From Gammaproteobacteria bacterium RIFCSPHIGHO2_12_FULL_37_14 (GTDB lineage: Bacteria > Pseudomonadota > Gammaproteobacteria > DSM-16500), in the NCBI GenBank assembly GCA_001801485.1, contig MGXV01000023.1, positions 1 through 27,701 of the forward strand: a stretch of 27,701 bases of DNA. Reading direction: 5' to 3'. Position numbers and translations under genes: made by a program. A model generated the notes under the pieces. That model saw nothing but the letters and a program-made list of their open reading frames with translations. It was not told where the DNA came from and searched no databases. Positions 7,964-16,359 of this stretch are shown here, one piece after another. Numbering within the stretch: the stretch's first letter is position 1; the number at the start of each line of letters is the position of its first letter.

Positions 7964-8104
7964 AATTACCTCCTTGCTTACTAAAAGCAATTAAATTAAC
8001 TCATCCCGCAGCATTCACCACGGGAATAAATTTACTAATCATTTTTAATATAGCATAGAAATTCAATGAATTTGTTATGATGAAGGTATTAGATCGGCCA
8101 GATT

Positions 8105-9778
8105 CTAATCAGTCAATTTTTTATATTTAATTTTATGTGGTTGTTTTGCTGATTCTCCTAATCGTTTTAGGCGATCTTCTTCATAATCTGAATAATTCCC
8201 TTCAAAAAATATTACTCGGCTATCGCCTTCAAATGCCAAGATATGCGTTGCGATTCTATCTAAAAACCAACGATCATGTGAAACAACCATTGCACAGCCA
8301 GGAAAACACAATATAGCTTCTTCTAAAGCTCGTAATGTTTCTACATCTAAATCATTTGTTGGTTCATCCAATAATAATACATTACCACCACTACTCAATA
8401 ATTTCGCCAAATGCACACGATTTCGTTCACCACCTGAAAGATCTTTAATAAATTTTTGTTGTTCAGTACCTTTAAAATTAAATCGTCCTACATAGGATCT
8501 ACTAGGCATTTGATACGTACCAACCATCATGGTTTCTTGCTCATTAGCAATTTCTTGCCATACCGTTTTTTGTCCGTTTAGTGAATCACGACTTTGATCC
8601 ACATAAGCTAATTTTACTGATTCTCCAAAACGGATTTCACCACCATCCGGATTTTCTTGGCCCATCAAAATTTTAAAGAGTGTTGATTTACCTGCACCAT
8701 TTGGTCCAATCATTCCAACAACTGCACCTTTTGGAATATTAAAATTTAAATTCTCAAATAATAATCTATCGCCAAAACGTTTATTAAGATTGCTTGCTTC
8801 AATCACCAGCTCACCCAGACGTGGGCCTGGTGGAATATAAAGTTCTTGTGTCTCACTACGCTTTTGAAATTCACGTGAATTCAATTCTTCAAAACGTGCT
8901 AGACGTGCTTTATTTTTAGCTTGACGACCTTTAGGATTCGTACGTATCCATTCTAATTCTGCCTTTAAAGCTCTTTGATGAGATTGTTGCTGACGTTCTT
9001 CCTGTGCTAGACGTTTTTCTTTTTGTTCTAACCATGCTGAGTAATTTCCTTCATACGGAATGCCTGCACCTCTATCTAATTCTAAAATCCAACCTGCAAC
9101 ATTATCAAGAAAATAACGATCATGTGTAACTGCAACCACTGTGCCTGGATAATCATGTAAAAAATGTTCTAACCATGCCACACTTTCCGCATCAAGATGA
9201 TTAGTCGGTTCATCGAGTAATAGCATATCGGGATTTGATAATAGTAAGCGACACAAAGCAACTCGTCTTCTCTCGCCGCCAGATAGTTTAGTAACATCTG
9301 CCTCCCATGGTGGCAAACGTAAAGCATCTGCAGCTATTTCAAGTTTTCTATCTAATTCCCAAAGTCCAGCCACATCAATAGCATGTTGAAGTTCACCCTG
9401 CTCTTCTAATAATTTATTCATCTCAGCATCACTCATCGGTTCAGAAAATTTCATGCTGATTTCATTAAATCGTGAGAGCATTGCCATCGCCTCACCCATA
9501 CCATCTTCTACGTTTCCTCTCACATTTTTACTCGAATCAAGCATCGGTTCTTGCGACAAATAACCAATTTTTATATTAGCATCTGGGCGCGCTTCACCAA
9601 GAAACTCTTTATCGATTCCAGCCATAATTTTTAATAAAGTTGATTTACCAGAACCATTTAAACCAAGTACCCCAATTTTGGCACCTGGATAAAAAGATAA
9701 CCAAATATTTTTTAATATTTCGCGTTTTGGTGGAACGACTCTACTCACGCCCTGCATGGTAAATATGTATTGTGCCAT
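8105..9778 (-). CDS. ettA: Energy-dependent translational throttle protein EttA (ABC-F ATPase)
   Basis: A 557-residue soluble ABC-F protein, close to the usual 555 of EttA. EttA binds the ribosomal E site and gates the first peptide bond according to the ATP/ADP ratio. Two ATPase domains are present: Walker [10 protein letters not shown] at about 39-47 with signature [11 protein letters not shown] and Walker [15 protein letters not shown], then [20 protein letters not shown] and [14 protein letters not shown]. Between them lies the charged linker ([13 protein letters not shown]) that contacts tRNA in this family, and the arm insertion is present in domain 1. No transmembrane part exists, so it is not a transporter. 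The start ATG 9778 follows AGAG by a few nt and gives the standard MAQYIFTM N-terminus. It appears to be transcribed alone. Confidence 0.95.
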   Translation of the reverse strand: MAQYIFTMQGVSRVVPPKREILKNIWLSFYPGAKIGVLGLNGSGKSTLLKIMAGIDKEFLGEARPDANIKIGYLSQEPMLDSSKNVRGNVEDGMGEAMAMLSRFNEISMKFSEPMSDAEMNKLLEEQGELQHAIDVAGLWELDRKLEIAADALRLPPWEADVTKLSGGERRRVALCRLLLSNPDMLLLDEPTNHLDAESVAWLEHFLHDYPGTVVAVTHDRYFLDNVAGWILELDRGAGIPYEGNYSAWLEQKEKRLAQEERQQQSHQRALKAELEWIRTNPKGRQAKNKARLARFEELNSREFQKRSETQELYIPPGPRLGELVIEASNLNKRFGDRLLFENLNFNIPKGAVVGMIGPNGAGKSTLFKILMGQENPDGGEIRFGESVKLAYVDQSRDSLNGQKTVWQEIANEQETMMVGTYQMPSRSYVGRFNFKGTEQQKFIKDLSGGERNRVHLAKLLSSGGNVLLLDEPTNDLDVETLRALEEAILCFPGCAMVVSHDRWFLDRIATHILAFEGDSRVIFFEGNYSDYEEDRLKRLGESAKQPHKIKYKKLTD

Positions 9779-10081
9779 AAGATCTCTTTTTGCTTAGAAT
9801 ATTAAACAAATAATTAAAAAAATTTTTTACCTGCTGATACGGTTGGGATAAAATGACGACCCAGCGATAAGTTGCTGTATTCAAGCAAAAAATCATGGTA
9901 TTTGTCAATTACTACTTAGCGACTCATGATTTTGTCCGCAAATCAATGCCATTTTGCAGCATATATTTCCTAATGATATGATTATTAAAATTATTATCTG
10001 GATTACTACAGCTTCCCTTTTTTAATCCTTTTTTGTATAATAGTCGTCTAATATAACTATTATTATACACAAAACGAGACT
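9779..10081. promoter_or_regulatory. Divergent intergenic region with promoter elements
   Basis: This 303-nt gap separates divergent ettA and the LRR gene. A perfect TATAAT at 10036-10041, preceded by TTG, could drive the LRR gene from about 10048; no good -35 is seen. An inverted repeat lies at 9886-9934 (AAAATCATG / CATGATTTT with a loop of about 26 nt). I see no small gene or RNA. Confidence 0.4.
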
Positions 10082-11869
10082 ATGAAATCCTATCAATCAT
10101 CCTCAAATATCGTTAAGCAAAACTGGCATCTTTTACTTGACCAGATCGAAACGAATACTTGTGATCCCATTCTAGATTTAAGCAATCTGATGTTAAATGA
10201 TCCACGTCTGGGTGCAAATGATCCACGTATTCGTGAATTAGTATCTGCTCTTAAAAAAAATACCACTTTAAACATATTGGATCTAAGCCAGAATGCTATT
10301 CATGGGGAAGCATTAACTCAGATCCTAAACGCAATTCAGCGTAAATCTTTGGTCTCTTTGCGTTTAAACGCTAATGGTATCAGTGATCTAGATACGCCAA
10401 TACTTGCTAAGTTTATACAAAACAATCCGCCTTTAAAAATAATTGACTTATCTATGAATTGGCTGTGTAGTGGGTATGGACTGATATCTGAATTTGCTAC
10501 TGCCCTAGAAAAAAATACAAATATGATTGAGATATCATTTTCTGTTGCTCCTTACTATCAGAATAATCCATCCGATCTCAATAAATTAGTGACCTTATTA
10601 CGTCGGAATATACAACATCATCTACAGCATGAAAAAAATTCCAATCAACTCGAACAGGATAGATTAACTACCTTATCCTTATTAAAAGAAACTCTCGAAA
10701 AGGATATGAAAAAACGAAAAAAAACAAGTCCGGCAATACATGCCAAATTAAATCCTTTGATGACAGCAAGCAATAATAATCAGTCTAGTCATATAAAAAA
10801 TAAAGAGAATGAAGAATCGTTAGAGATAAATGCTCTTCAAAAGCAAATAAGCGAATTACAATCTAAGTTGGCATCGTTAGAACCTATTTATCAAGAATTT
10901 CAAAAAAAGCAAACAATCAAAAACACGCCTGATGAATTAAAGGAATGCCCTAATCAATTAGCATTTTATGAATCGGCCTATAGTAATTTGACTAGTATGT
11001 TTCGTGCTATTCAAGTGCTAAGCTCGGGGTTAGTACAGAGTGAGCCCCATACTACCGAAGACAAAATAAAAAAGGTTTTAAAACGATCTGTTAATGTGAT
11101 ACCACTCGTCGGCAATGCTGTTCGTTTGGGAGACGCTTGCGCCAAATTGACTGAAGTTATTCATATAGGACATTTTTGTGAAACATTATTACCAGATCCT
11201 GTCCATCATGCCATCACGAAGCTAACTAAAGAATTATTTGGATCAACTCAAACTGAAAAACTTAAACACGCCGCAAAGAATCTCAATATCAGCATTAAAA
11301 GCATAGCAGGAGAAATTTCTAGAAAATTACTTCGTCGTTATCGTGATCAAATCAGTGAATTAACTACGGACGAAGCTGCTTCTTTGGGAGAGATAGCAAC
11401 TTTTCATATTTTAAATAGTATTTATGATGAAAATAGTATTGATAATGGGACGCCTAATAATCATTATTCTTTTGTAGATCAATGTGTAGACGCAGTACAT
11501 CTATATGCTAGTGCAAAACAAAATTTGCTTTTGAATAACGATGTTTCTTTTAAAACAACTCGCCCAGAAAAAAATCAACGATGGACAGCGAATGGTATTC
11601 TAGGTTTATCAGGTGTTAAATATCATGATCAACACGAGCCTTATTATTACGCTAATACCTATATGAATCCTGAGAAATATGGATATCGTTATTTAGAAAC
11701 AGTTGAAGAATTAAATTATTATTATGAGAATGATAATGATAAACAGGAATCTGATATTAGCTGTTTTTCAGTTGTAAACTCCTTGGCTATTTTTTTTAGA
11801 AAAAGCCCTCCGAAAAATGAAGAAACTAAATTAATTTCACCATCTAAAACTCATGATAAAAGATTATAA
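10082..11869 (+). CDS. Leucine-rich-repeat and coiled-coil protein, effector-like
   Basis: A 595-residue protein. Residues 30-150 or so hold at least three ribonuclease-inhibitor-type LRRs (LNILDLSQNAI, LVSLRLNANGIS, LKIIDLSMNWL), the kind used for protein binding and common in Legionella and related effectors. A charged segment follows, then a coiled coil (INALQKQISELQSKLASLE) near residues 255-280. The C-terminal half is helical and unrecognised; it includes a Gly/Val stretch (VIPLVGNAVRLGD) that might touch a membrane but is too short for a confident span. No signal peptide is seen. The ribosome site before ATG 10082 is weak (GAG, close to the start). The gene stands alone. Type IV secretion is inference from architecture; another possibility is an intracellular scaffold. 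Confidence 0.7.
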   Translation: MKSYQSSSNIVKQNWHLLLDQIETNTCDPILDLSNLMLNDPRLGANDPRIRELVSALKKNTTLNILDLSQNAIHGEALTQILNAIQRKSLVSLRLNANGISDLDTPILAKFIQNNPPLKIIDLSMNWLCSGYGLISEFATALEKNTNMIEISFSVAPYYQNNPSDLNKLVTLLRRNIQHHLQHEKNSNQLEQDRLTTLSLLKETLEKDMKKRKKTSPAIHAKLNPLMTASNNNQSSHIKNKENEESLEINALQKQISELQSKLASLEPIYQEFQKKQTIKNTPDELKECPNQLAFYESAYSNLTSMFRAIQVLSSGLVQSEPHTTEDKIKKVLKRSVNVIPLVGNAVRLGDACAKLTEVIHIGHFCETLLPDPVHHAITKLTKELFGSTQTEKLKHAAKNLNISIKSIAGEISRKLLRRYRDQISELTTDEAASLGEIATFHILNSIYDENSIDNGTPNNHYSFVDQCVDAVHLYASAKQNLLLNNDVSFKTTRPEKNQRWTANGILGLSGVKYHDQHEPYYYANTYMNPEKYGYRYLETVEELNYYYENDNDKQESDISCFSVVNSLAIFFRKSPPKNEETKLISPSKTHDKRL

Positions 11870-12039
11870 GGAAGTCTACTCAAGAAAAGCGCGTCAGTGG
11901 TCGCTAAATCGCGAGGTACGTAGCATAGAGCAAGTTGAAACTCCGATCCAAGAGCACTCATACGAGCGACATTGTCATTTTACATGGGAAACTATTCACT
12001 AGAAGGCGCTCAAAGAATCTTGTATTGCATATGAGGTTT

Positions 12040-12909
12040 TTATTTTTTAATTTTTTTTTGCATATGAAAAATAAGAGAGCCCATGAGAATGAATAAAAAT
12101 CCTAAGCTAATTAAAATTAACGGCCATCCAGCCTCACCAAAAAAAGGAGTCAATCGCCTGGATAAATCCACTAAAAAAAGTACTAAAAATATTGCCCCGA
12201 AATAAAGAAAAGATTTGCTCTGTAGCGGAACAGATAATATAAAACTTAATAAAATAATGACTCCCACAATCATTTTCCATAGAGTTGAATCAAAGCTCAA
12301 AATACCACTTAAAAAATACGAACCCGATAAAATAAAAAGAACACCAAAAAAATAGAGCGAGCCTGTTAAGTTGTATTTTTTGATCAAATCAAAATAATAA
12401 CCCAACAAAATATAACTCGAACCCAACACAACAAGTTGATAAGCAATTAAATCATCAAAAAAATAATTGAGTTTGGTTGTGATAAGCTCCATTACTGCAA
12501 AAAACAATAATGATGCAAAAATAATAGTAAATAAAAGCAAAATTATTCTACCAAAATAGAAAAAAATTAAAAGAAAAGCAACCAGTGAGATACTAAAAGA
12601 AACAACTGATAAATTATTTATACCTGTTATCAATTCAGTTAATTTGAATGCAATAAAAATACCCACTGGTAGAATGAGACCAGCAATCATTAAAAATACT
12701 GAACCCACTTCATCATATTCTTTATTCAAATAAAGCAGCGCACCTACAATATAAGCTGCTAATGCGACACCTAAGGTAGAAAAAATTTTAAAAAAATCAT
12801 TTAAACTTAACCAATTAGAATAAACAAAATAGGTTACCCCAAAAAATATTAATGTGCCGCCAATATAATTGATAATTTTCTGCAAGGAAAATGATTTACT
12901 GTGACTCAT
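12040..12909 (-). CDS. Polytopic membrane protein, DUF2157-like
   Basis: A 289-residue, highly hydrophobic protein with about nine predicted membrane spans by eye and very few charged residues outside short loops. The N-terminus (YIGGTLIFFGVTYFVYSNW) resembles the start of DUF2157 proteins, which have a Gly-rich first helix ending in a conserved Asn-Trp. The function of that family is unknown. It starts at ATG 12909 with GGAG 9 nt upstream and follows the 172-residue unknown by 23 nt on the same strand, so the two are probably co-transcribed. In other bacteria DUF2157 genes often sit with a GDYXXLXY-type partner, but the neighbour here lacks that motif. It ends in a basic Lys-rich tail. Confidence 0.6.
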   Translation of the reverse strand: MSHSKSFSLQKIINYIGGTLIFFGVTYFVYSNWLSLNDFFKIFSTLGVALAAYIVGALLYLNKEYDEVGSVFLMIAGLILPVGIFIAFKLTELITGINNLSVVSFSISLVAFLLIFFYFGRIILLLFTIIFASLLFFAVMELITTKLNYFFDDLIAYQLVVLGSSYILLGYYFDLIKKYNLTGSLYFFGVLFILSGSYFLSGILSFDSTLWKMIVGVIILLSFILSVPLQSKSFLYFGAIFLVLFLVDLSRRLTPFFGEAGWPLILISLGFLFILMGSLIFHMQKKIKK

Positions 12910-12932
12910 GTTTCATTTCTCCATCACTGCGA

Positions 12933-13451
12933 TTAAGCCTTTACCCAAGCTACAAATTGAAAGTAATAATAACCACCAGCTCCTCCATGGGGAACTTTAA
13001 TATTTAATTTTTTTTGATAATTGTTTTTAGTCAGACAAACAAAATTGTCATCTCGACTTTCCATAGCCAAATCAAAAATTGTAAAACGAGGATTGGTTGT
13101 ACACCACTGTTGTATCCAAAAATGGTCGGAATCCAAGGTATTTGAAAAATTTAGTTTTTTTGCTCGCTCAAAACTAATTTTCCTACTAACATTTTTACTA
13201 AAATCATAAAGATATAAATCTACTGGTGAACAAGGCGTAGTTCGATTCAAAATTGGATTAATTTGATAGTTTGGAATAAATTGAGCTTTGATTCTATCTA
13301 AACAAACTTGATTTGGATCTTTAGAAAGGTAATATAAAAAATTCTCTTTTGGGTTCATTTCTACACGATAATAACTTATTCCTAATCCAGTAATGAGAAT
13401 CATAAAAAGAGGAATTAAAATAGCCAGATAGAGAAGCCATGATTTTTTCAT
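12933..13451 (-). CDS. Membrane-anchored periplasmic protein of unknown function
   Basis: A 172-residue protein starting at ATG 13451. Residues 7-27 form one hydrophobic helix (LLYLAILIPLFMILITGLG) after a short basic start, giving a signal anchor with the rest predicted outside the inner membrane. The outer part contains four cysteines (in QVCLDR, TPCSPVD, WCTTNP and FVCLTK), which could form disulfides in the periplasm. I do not recognise the family. The next gene, a polytopic membrane protein 23 nt downstream, is likely its partner. There is no lipobox. Upstream, 13452-13620 is AT-rich with no gene I can support, apart from a possible 17-codon remnant described with the toxin locus. Confidence 0.55.
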   Translation of the reverse strand: MKKSWLLYLAILIPLFMILITGLGISYYRVEMNPKENFLYYLSKDPNQVCLDRIKAQFIPNYQINPILNRTTPCSPVDLYLYDFSKNVSRKISFERAKKLNFSNTLDSDHFWIQQWCTTNPRFTIFDLAMESRDDNFVCLTKNNYQKKLNIKVPHGGAGGYYYFQFVAWVKA

Positions 13452-13620
13452 TATTCATCATCTCATTTATAAAAAATAATGTTGAACTCAGCAAAAATTA
13501 TAACGGTATTATCAAAATAACATCAAAATTTTTATGAGTCTAGACTAATGCAATGTTTCGTTTTTTGTAACTCCCCAGGGTTGATGACTCCAGAAATCAT
13601 TGCGTTACGCAAAGCAGCCA

Positions 13621-13672
13621 ATATTACCTCTGTGTAATATACCCTTGACGTAATATATCTTTTATGTAATAC
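13621..13672 (+). promoter_or_regulatory. Candidate promoter and operator of the toxin-antitoxin locus
   Basis: Three GTAATA-type repeats start at 13634, 13650 and 13666, exactly 16 bp apart. The first also forms a perfect 7-bp inverted repeat with ATATTAC at 13621-13627. A possible sigma-70 promoter overlaps them: TTGACG 13645-13650, 16 bp, then TAATAC 13667-13672. Type II toxin-antitoxin loci are usually autoregulated by the HTH antitoxin at such sites. Confidence 0.45.
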
Positions 13673-13721
13673 TTCAAACACCCCCTATTCATCCGGCATC
13701 AATGGTTCAGAGTACACTCAT

Positions 13722-13922
13722 ATGCGAGAACTAAGGATACAACATGCAGGTGAACCATATCGCATATTGTATGCCTTCGATCCAAGACGCACCGCCATCT
13801 TGTTAATTGGTGGCAACAAAACAGGTGATGATCGTTGGTATGATAAATATATTCCTGTTGCCGACAAGTTATATGGACAACATATTGCTACCCTGAAAAA
13901 GGAGGGCCTGATCGATGAGTAA
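13722..13922 (+). pseudogene. HigB/Gp49-like type II toxin, N-terminally truncated
   Basis: The frame from ATG 13722 gives 66 residues (MRELRIQHAGEPYRIL, FDPRRTAILLIGGNKTG, DRWYDKYIPVADKLY) matching the C-terminal two thirds of RelE/HigB-type toxins, which cleave ribosome-bound mRNA. Homologues are about 110 residues. The in-frame codons just upstream (from about 13683) still read PYSSGINGSEYTH, which is part of the conserved toxin, but no start codon precedes them after the stop at 13635-13637. The first 40-45 residues are therefore missing, replaced by sequence carrying GTAATA repeats. It overlaps the antitoxin by 8 nt in the usual toxin-first order. It is probably inactive, though initiation at 13722 could yield a short product. 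Confidence 0.75.
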
Positions 13923-14241
13923 GCCATTTAACACATTACAAAAAAAAATGTCGCCAGCAGCACAAAAAGCTGCAGCAGCAAAAACACAACAGATGCTAAA
14001 AGAAATGCCACTGCAAGAATTACGACAAGCTCATCAAATGAGCCAAGAACGCTTAGCAGAACTTCTATCTACCAAACAGGCTAACGTCTCGCGCATAGAA
14101 CGCCGCACAGACATGTATATTTCAACGCTACGTAGCTACATTGAGGCAATGGGTGGCGAACTAGACATCGTTGCACGGTTTCCTGATGGCGAAGTACATA
14201 TTAATCAGTTTGAAGATATTGAAGGCAGGCACACCCTCTGA
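13915..14241 (+). CDS. XRE/HigA-type antitoxin
   Basis: A 108-residue protein with a helix-turn-helix at about residues 42-65 (MSQERLAELLSTKQANVSRIER), typical of the Cro/C1 fold. It would neutralise the toxin and repress the operon. The start ATG 13915 overlaps the toxin's end by 8 nt and has GGAGGG upstream within the toxin gene. The N-terminal 40 residues are Ala/Lys/Gln-rich and helical; the C-terminus after the HTH (YIEAMGGELDIVARFPDG) is characteristic of antitoxins paired with Gp49-like toxins. Unlike the toxin the gene is intact, which fits selection to keep the antitoxin or its use as a regulator. No gene is seen between 14242 and 14367; a short GCTATTA/TAATAGC palindrome lies near 14263. 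Confidence 0.85.
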   Translation: MSKPFNTLQKKMSPAAQKAAAAKTQQMLKEMPLQELRQAHQMSQERLAELLSTKQANVSRIERRTDMYISTLRSYIEAMGGELDIVARFPDGEVHINQFEDIEGRHTL

Positions 14242-14367
14242 AAAATCGTCAATCAAGATATAGCTATTACCTATAATAGCCATTAGTTCTATATATTATA
14301 CAAATACCACTCGGCTCACTATACTTCTAAGCATCATAAACCTATTTGTTTATTTGAGGTACTTAGT

Positions 14368-14703
14368 ATGCTGAATGACGAAATCGATCCAACACAAGTA
14401 ACCGAGAAAATCATCGTTTTACTGCGTAAACATCATCGCATGCCAACGAGTAGCTTGAAATGCCGCCATTTAGAGGATAAACATTGTTTCGGCCATCAAT
14501 ACAATAACATAAATGAACTTGTACTAAAGGGTCAGCCTATTACATTTATTCTGCCTGCATTTCCTGCAAAATCGCCGAATTTTGAGAAAACAGCAGGGAA
14601 TTTACCAGATCTTGGCGAACGACTATCACTTTGTCTATTAAATAAAATCTGCAAGGAAATTAGCAAATTCTATTCCCCGTATTTTAACTCGCAAACCAAA
14701 TAA
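14368..14703 (+). pseudogene. Isocyanide (isonitrile) synthase, PvcA/Dit1 family, N-terminal remnant
   Basis: From ATG 14368, with GAGG about 8 nt upstream, this encodes the first third of a PvcA/IsnA/Dit1-type enzyme. The diagnostic segment is PITFILPAFPAKSPN, followed by a Leu-Pro-Asp-x-x-Glu-Arg segment and a helix ending ICKEISKFY. Complete members are over 300 residues and convert the amino group of tyrosine or tryptophan into an isocyanide. The homology stops near 14670, exactly where cytochrome P450 sequence begins in another frame, so an internal deletion removed the rest of this gene and most of the next. The start region is intact, so the loss looks recent. It cannot be active. The family call rests on the PAFPAKSPN motif and is fairly firm. 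Confidence 0.8.
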
Positions 14704-14902
14704 CGAATTGAGCTATGGATTTGGTGGGCATTATTGCATTGGTGCAAAACTCGCACGCCTTGAAATGCTAAACTGCTTTACACAACTATTAATGCACACC
14801 AAAAATTTGCGGCTATCTCAAACAGAGCAACCAAAGCGGAAACATCACAGCCTTTCATTTTCAGGTTTTGAACGATTACCAATCAAATTTGACTTGCCAT
14901 GA
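14675..14902 (+). pseudogene. Cytochrome P450, C-terminal remnant with haem-binding loop
   Basis: The frame carries LTRKPNNELSYGFGGHYCIG followed by AKLARLE, the P450 cysteine-ligand loop (F-x-x-G-x-H-x-C-x-G) and start of the L helix, and runs to a normal P450 end (GFERLPIKF) at 14902. Only about 75 of some 400 residues remain; the 5' part was removed by the deletion that also cut the isocyanide synthase. The two genes would originally have been adjacent on the same strand, like yeast DIT1-DIT2 (isocyanide-synthase-like plus P450, acting on tyrosine). A TTG at 14708 could start a 64-residue peptide, without function. The 3' end overlaps the convergent LysR gene by 58 nt, which is normal. Confidence 0.85.
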
Positions 14903-15759
14903 ATTCCCTTAATCGTACTAACAATTTCTTGAATGGCTTGTACCCCTCGATTTTCGTTTCTATAAATTAAACAGACTTCATCAGAATACACAGGTGCCTT
15001 CTTAATACGTATCAGTTTATCAGGATACATTGCTTGTGCTATCCGAGCAGGCAATATACCAATGCCACAACCTGAAGCTGTTAAATTTGCCACCACTTCT
15101 AAGCTATCCATTGTAATAATACGCTCTGAAGCCAACCCAATTTTTTTACTCATTTTTAACAGTGATTGTGTTTGGGTAAAAACTGGATCACACAAAATAA
15201 CAGATTTATTAGATTTAATATCTTGTATACTTCGATTGCCATGGCCTACCCAAAAAGTGACCTCATCATCAAATAATTTTCGAATAATAAGATCCGGGTG
15301 CTTGAATGGGTTGACTACTATCCCAATATCAATCGATAAATTGATAACTTGTTCCGTTATTTTGCGTGAAATATCGTGCTTTAAATGTATCTCAAGATGA
15401 GGGTAGCGCTCTAATAAATCAGGAAGAAATCGTGAAACTAAATATATGGCAATGGCTGAATGACAACCCAATGTAAAATAACCTCGCACTTCTTGCTGCG
15501 AAGCTAACGCTTCTGATTTTGTTTTTTCCCAATATTGTAATAGCTGGCGCGCGTGCAACACCAACTGCTTACCCGCTTGAGTTAGCGAAACACCGTGCTT
15601 GTGTCGAACAAAAAGCGCCACCCCCACCGACTCTTCTAATCGCTTTACTGCAAGACTAAGGGATGGCTGACTAATTCCCAATCTTTCAGAGGCTCTAGAT
15701 AAATTTAATGAATTCGCTACTTCAAGAAAATACTCCAATTCGGCGGCAGAAGGAAGCAT
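14845..15759 (-). CDS. LysR-family transcriptional regulator
   Basis: A 304-residue protein with an N-terminal winged HTH at about residues 18-41 (NLSRASERLGISQPSLSL) and a two-lobed effector-binding domain recognisable from GYFTLGCHSAIA and the Gly-rich CGIGILPARIA. LysR proteins sense a small ligand, often the substrate or product of the pathway they control. It is divergent from the secreted NTF2-like gene and convergent on the isocyanide synthase/P450 remnant, so it probably controls this aromatic-metabolite region. A T-N11-A site lies at 15788-15804 between the divergent genes. The start ATG 15759 gives the standard LysR N-terminus. The gene appears intact, so some regulated target probably survives. 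Confidence 0.9.
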   Translation of the reverse strand: MLPSAAELEYFLEVANSLNLSRASERLGISQPSLSLAVKRLEESVGVALFVRHKHGVSLTQAGKQLVLHARQLLQYWEKTKSEALASQQEVRGYFTLGCHSAIAIYLVSRFLPDLLERYPHLEIHLKHDISRKITEQVINLSIDIGIVVNPFKHPDLIIRKLFDDEVTFWVGHGNRSIQDIKSNKSVILCDPVFTQTQSLLKMSKKIGLASERIITMDSLEVVANLTASGCGIGILPARIAQAMYPDKLIRIKKAPVYSDEVCLIYRNENRGVQAIQEIVSTIKGIHGKSNLIGNRSKPENERL

Positions 15760-15787
15760 AAATAATACCTATAATAACAATAGATAA

Positions 15788-15804
15788 CATATATTTTACA
15801 TATG
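15788..15804. promoter_or_regulatory. Putative LysR-type binding site (T-N11-A)
   Basis: CATAT, 7 nt, ATATG: a perfect 5-bp inverted repeat containing the T-N11-A core of LysR sites (T 15790, A 15802), 29 nt upstream of the LysR start and 70 nt upstream of the divergent gene. In AT-rich DNA such a match can arise by chance. Confidence 0.4.
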
Positions 15805-15873
15805 GATTACAGCAAGGTAAAGTTGATTCATCAAACAACCAATATAGCGTTTACTTAGCATGAGGGCTTCGCC

Positions 15874-16335
15874 ATGAAAATCAGAACGGTTCCAATTATT
15901 TCCTTATTAATGATAGCATTAAATAATTCCGCCATCGCAGGTGATGCACCCCCATCTTCTGACCTTATTGCAGAACGCGAGCAAGTTATTCACCAATATG
16001 TTTTAGATTTAGGAAAAGCAGATTATCAAGATATTACTTCTCTTTTCGAAAAAGGCGGCACAGTTATCTCAACCTCTCGCGGCAATGTCGATGCTAAAGA
16101 ATTTTTTTACTCATTCCTACCTGATGTTCAGTCTGCTACCACCAAATTTAATCAAGAATTTATTAGCAGAACAGATAAAGATCGCTATACAGCAAGATTT
16201 CATTTCACCTTTAAATTAAAAGACGGTGAAACCGGTGATGGCGAATATGTTGATGAGTTTTTGTTTGGAAGTAAGTCAGCCAAATTAACCAGTGTCTATA
16301 TGTTTGAGAACCTTAAGTTTAATGTAAAAAATTAA
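15874..16335 (+). CDS. Secreted SnoaL/NTF2-like protein
   Basis: A 153-residue protein with a Sec signal peptide (basic start, hydrophobic core ISLLMIALNN, likely cleavage after AIAG near residue 23). The mature part resembles small NTF2/SnoaL-like proteins: an opening helix (REQVIHQYVLDLGKADYQDI), then a short strand (FEKGGTVIST) and a run of beta strands (RYTARFHFTFKL). This fold serves as a ligand-binding cup or a cyclase/isomerase; no catalytic residues can be assigned. It is divergent from the LysR gene, which probably controls it, and lies 24 nt before the next (frameshifted) gene, suggesting an operon. The start ATG 15874 is followed directly by the signal sequence. The family call is moderate. 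Confidence 0.6.
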   Translation: MKIRTVPIISLLMIALNNSAIAGDAPPSSDLIAEREQVIHQYVLDLGKADYQDITSLFEKGGTVISTSRGNVDAKEFFYSFLPDVQSATTKFNQEFISRTDKDRYTARFHFTFKLKDGETGDGEYVDEFLFGSKSAKLTSVYMFENLKFNVKN

Positions 16336-16359
16336 CTTCTACACTCAGGAGACCGTATC

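Noticed and set aside
13634..13681. Tandem 16-bp units considered as a CRISPR fragment.
   Set aside because: Units are contiguous without spacers, far too short, and no cas gene is present.
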